The notes under the pieces: model-generated
Told to the model about the DNA's origin: nothing
Database searches by the model: none
What the model saw: the letters and a program-made list of their open reading frames with translations, nothing else
Origin: Halioglobus maricola
GTDB lineage: Bacteria; Pseudomonadota; Gammaproteobacteria; Pseudomonadales; Halieaceae
Assembly: GCF_009388985.1 (NCBI RefSeq)
Contig: NZ_CP036422.1
Span: forward strand, 3,920,501 to 3,984,500
Length of the DNA: 64,000 nt
Direction: 5' to 3'
In this document: piece after piece, positions 61,417 to 64,000 of the stretch
Numbering within the stretch: the stretch's first letter is position 1
How the letters are laid out: each line of letters opens with the position of its first letter
Translations under genes and position numbers: made by a program

Positions 61417-62235
61417 ATGCCTATAGACCACCAGCGCATTGGCGAGATCATTCGCCAGGCCGCCAATGAACACGTACTGCCACTCTGGCGCAATCTGCAG
61501 CAGGACCAGATAGAAGAGAAACAGCGCGGCGACTTCGTCACTGTGGCGGACAAGGCCAGCGAGGCTTTTCTGACACCGGAGCTCGCCAACTTGCTCCCGG
61601 GCTCACTGGTGGTGGGAGAAGAGGCCGTGCACGCCGATCCTGGCCTGATGGCCAGCCTGGATTCAGAACACCCGGTGTGGGTCATCGACCCGGTGGATGG
61701 CACCGCCAACTTTGCTGCCGGGAAGACGCCCTTTGCGGTGATGGTCTGCCTGATGCAACAAGGGCAGTCGCTTGCCGGCTGGATATACGACCCCGTGGCG
61801 GAAACCATGTTGCAGGCCGAGCGCGGCGCCGGGGCTTTTCTGGACGGCGAACGTCTCCAGTTTGGAGAACCCTCGGGCGTGGCCGGCGATATCAATGGAG
61901 CGCTGTCTACCAAATACCTGCCCGAAGAAATGCGCCCCTTCACCCTGCGCGGCGCGGGCCATCTCGGGCACACCCAATCAAGCGGTTGTGCCGCCTACGA
62001 CTATCGCGCAATGGCCCGTGGTGATTACAGCTTCAGTTTTTACTACCGCACAATGATCTGGGACCACGCGCCCGGCACCCTGGTGGTTGAGGAAATGGGC
62101 GGTATGGTCGCCCGCTACGATGGCAGTCCCTACCTGCCGGCTGTGGAAGCTTACGGCCTGATCAGTGCCAGTGATCCGGATACCTGGCACACAGTACGCC
62201 GTTTACTGGTAGAGGCCCAACCCGGCGCCTACTAG
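61417..62235 (+). CDS. Inositol-monophosphatase family phosphatase
   Basis: The protein has 272 residues from ATG 61417, which matches the family N-terminus (MPIDHQRIGEIIRQAA). Metal-binding motifs are GEEAVH for motif 1, WVIDPVDGTANFAAGK for motif 2 and IWDHAPGTLVVEEMGG for motif 3. It removes phosphate from a small sugar or nucleotide phosphate (IMPase, CysQ or similar) using magnesium. It stands between a small exported protein and a convergent gamma-glutamyltransferase gene. Confidence 0.93.
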   Translation: MPIDHQRIGEIIRQAANEHVLPLWRNLQQDQIEEKQRGDFVTVADKASEAFLTPELANLLPGSLVVGEEAVHADPGLMASLDSEHPVWVIDPVDGTANFAAGKTPFAVMVCLMQQGQSLAGWIYDPVAETMLQAERGAGAFLDGERLQFGEPSGVAGDINGALSTKYLPEEMRPFTLRGAGHLGHTQSSGCAAYDYRAMARGDYSFSFYYRTMIWDHAPGTLVVEEMGGMVARYDGSPYLPAVEAYGLISASDPDTWHTVRRLLVEAQPGAY

Positions 62236-62264
62236 GCGACGATGTCGCCACGAATACCCCGCCA

Positions 62265-63986
62265 CTACCAGGCGACGACGGTACCGTCCTTGCGCATTTC
62301 GGTCGCGCCGGCAAAACTGCCGCGCTCCCTGTCTACATAGATCGCCTGATAGCCACCAAACCGAACGCCGCTGCTGTCGACCTTCACCTTGTGACCCATG
62401 GCTTCCAGTTTGGCGATGGTTTCCGCGGAAACGCCAGGCTCCAGATACAAGGTGCCAAGCGGGTCACCATGGTCGCCGGTGGGGTCGCTACCGCCGTCGT
62501 GGAGGAAGCGCGCGGCATCGCCAGCCTCCTGCACGTTCATACCATAATCCAGCATATTCACCAGAATCTGGACATGGCCCTGAGGCTGCATAGAGCCACC
62601 CATCAGACCATAGCTCATCACTGGCAGGCCATCCTTCATCAACATCGCGGGAATGATGGTATGGAAGGGTCGCTTGCCAGGGGCGTAAACATTCGGGTGC
62701 CCCTCCTCCAGCGAGAACAGCTCGCCCCGGTCCTGGAACATAAAGCCGAGACCATCGGGCACCATGCCCGAGCCCATACCGCGATAGTTGGACTGAATAA
62801 GTGACACCAGCATTCCGTTTTCATCGGCTACGGTCAGGTAGGTGGTATCGCCCTCCCCTTCGATTTTCGGATCACCCGGGCCAAATTCGGCCGAGGCCTT
62901 CTTCGGATCGATGAGTGCGAAGCGCTCGCGACCATAGGCATCCGACAAAAGGCCCTCAAGGGGAATGTCAGAATAGTCAGGGTCGGCGTAGTAGCGTGCG
63001 ACATCCTCGAACGCCAGGCGCTTGGCTTCTACCATATAGTGAAACACCTCGGCGGAGCCTCGCTCCCACTGGGTCAGATCCACGTTCTTGAGAATACTGA
63101 GCATCTGCAGCGCTGCAAAGCCCTGGCCGTTGGGCGGGAGTTCGTAGAGCTCATAGCCCTTGTAGGTGACGCCGCCGGGCTCAACCCATTCGCCTTTGTG
63201 GTCGGCAAAGTCCTCGTAGGCAAGGCCACCGTCCATCGGCTCAAAGTAGTCAGCCATCTGCCGCGCCAGGCTGCCTTTATAAAACGCGTCCCGGCCATCC
63301 TGGCCAATGACTTCCAGGGTCTTGCCGAGGTCGGCATTGGTAAAGATACTGCCAGTCTCCGGCGCCTTGCCGCCCTTAAACCAAGTGCTTTGGATATTTT
63401 CCAGGTGAGGCGTGCCAGCGTATGTTCGCTCGAAGAAAGCCCAGCTGCGGTCGAGGTAGTAGGCAATCACCGGGGACACGGGAAAGCCGCCCCGGGCGTA
63501 ATCGATAGTCGGCGCCAGAATCTGGTTCATCGGCAGACTGCCAAAGCGATCGTGTACCGCGAACCAACCGTCAACCGTGCCTGGCACCGAGACCGGCAGA
63601 GGGCCATGGGAAGGTATGCCCTGATAATCCTCCGGCAACTCACCGCTCGCCTTCATCGCTGCGATGCGAGACTTAAGCTCTGCCAGGCTCTGGCCCTTGG
63701 GAGAGCGACCGGAACCGTTATAACCATGGAGTTTCTTGGTTTTGGGGTCCCAGAGTAGAATGAAAATATCGCCGCCGATACCGTTGCCGGTTGGCTCCAT
63801 CAGGCCCAGGGCCGCATTGGCGGCAATAGCAGCGTCAACGGCATTACCGCCCTGCTTCAATACATCCAAAGCAACCTGCGAGGCCAGTGGGTGTGCGGTG
63901 GCAGCCATACCTCGCGTGCCGTAGACCGGGCTGCGCGACCAGGCCGCTCCGACAGGACGGCCGCCAGGGCCCAACTCATTCGTCAC
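62265..63986 (-). CDS. Gamma-glutamyltransferase family protein
   Basis: The protein has 573 residues. GTG 63986 has GGAGG 8 nt upstream (63995-63999) and the frame remains open to the window edge, so a longer start outside cannot be ruled out. The self-processing motif is DTTYLTVAD, with the nucleophile Thr in the TT pair; the usual TTHxS reads TTYLT here. The GGSMQPQGHVQIL and ETGNGIGGD-like EPTGNGIGGD blocks are also present. No signal peptide is visible from this start, unlike the periplasmic Ggt of E. coli. It probably handles glutathione or another gamma-glutamyl or amide compound. Confidence 0.88.
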   Translation of the reverse strand: MTNELGPGGRPVGAAWSRSPVYGTRGMAATAHPLASQVALDVLKQGGNAVDAAIAANAALGLMEPTGNGIGGDIFILLWDPKTKKLHGYNGSGRSPKGQSLAELKSRIAAMKASGELPEDYQGIPSHGPLPVSVPGTVDGWFAVHDRFGSLPMNQILAPTIDYARGGFPVSPVIAYYLDRSWAFFERTYAGTPHLENIQSTWFKGGKAPETGSIFTNADLGKTLEVIGQDGRDAFYKGSLARQMADYFEPMDGGLAYEDFADHKGEWVEPGGVTYKGYELYELPPNGQGFAALQMLSILKNVDLTQWERGSAEVFHYMVEAKRLAFEDVARYYADPDYSDIPLEGLLSDAYGRERFALIDPKKASAEFGPGDPKIEGEGDTTYLTVADENGMLVSLIQSNYRGMGSGMVPDGLGFMFQDRGELFSLEEGHPNVYAPGKRPFHTIIPAMLMKDGLPVMSYGLMGGSMQPQGHVQILVNMLDYGMNVQEAGDAARFLHDGGSDPTGDHGDPLGTLYLEPGVSAETIAKLEAMGHKVKVDSSGVRFGGYQAIYVDRERGSFAGATEMRKDGTVVAW

Positions 63987-64000
63987 CGCGCTGACCTCCG

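Overview
The window is about 64 kb of a compact, roughly 57-60% G+C Gram-negative chromosome. Outer-membrane porins, lipoproteins with LTAC-type lipoboxes, an RND tripartite pump, BepA, NnrU, SulP and paired bacterioferritins together suggest a marine gammaproteobacterium, perhaps of the Halieaceae/Cellvibrionales type. That taxonomic call is inference from gene content only. No rRNA, tRNA, CRISPR array, prophage or insertion sequence was recognised. Neighbouring genes are packed tightly: ATGA/GTGA start-stop overlaps are frequent, and several convergent pairs overlap at their stop codons.

Region 1 (1-5 kb) holds a 5'-truncated PepSY membrane protein, two bacterioferritin subunits with complementary active-site features behind a good sigma70-type promoter and a Fur-like site, a SnoaL-like protein and a TolB-like/TPR membrane-anchored protein. 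Region 2 (4957-10069, minus strand) is the most unusual part. It is a five-gene run reading, in transcription order: a 61-residue protein resembling a borosin-binding (leader) domain; a borosin-type peptide-backbone alpha-N-methyltransferase; a DPP IV-like S9 serine peptidase without a signal peptide; a protein ending in 19 near-identical ASPFMASP octapeptides; and a SagB/ThcOx-type FMN dehydrogenase. I read it as a split-borosin-like RiPP locus with an unfamiliar combination of enzymes and a possible multi-copy core. Region 3 (10-24 kb) is mostly housekeeping: MBL-fold hydrolases, a TetR relic, SulP, AraC, DUF3299, NnrU, BepA, AsmA, a GlpD-like oxidoreductase, a LysR regulator and a divergent citrate synthase.

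Region 4 (24.8-34.4 kb) is an export island on the plus strand: an ABC exporter (lipoprotein fusion protein, ATPase, one permease), a complete RND pump (adaptor, pump, outer-membrane channel), then a DUF4239-like membrane protein. Region 5 (34.4-41.3 kb) has a class-V PLP enzyme divergent from an Lrp/AsnC regulator with a perfect 20-bp palindrome between them, a UbiA prenyltransferase, an AsmA-like protein, a small beta-barrel and a persulfide dioxygenase-rhodanese fusion.

Region 6 (41.4-60.1 kb) looks like a peptide or peptide-derived compound uptake and breakdown area. On the plus strand are three tandem OppA-like lipoproteins, OppB, OppC, a fused OppD-OppF ATPase and a methyltransferase. 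On the minus strand three paralogous exported M38 amidohydrolases alternate with two outer-membrane channel proteins and end in a metallophosphoesterase, divergent from an AraC regulator. The last part holds an orphan OmpR-type response regulator, a small exported protein, an inositol-monophosphatase family enzyme and a gamma-glutamyltransferase family protein at the right edge.
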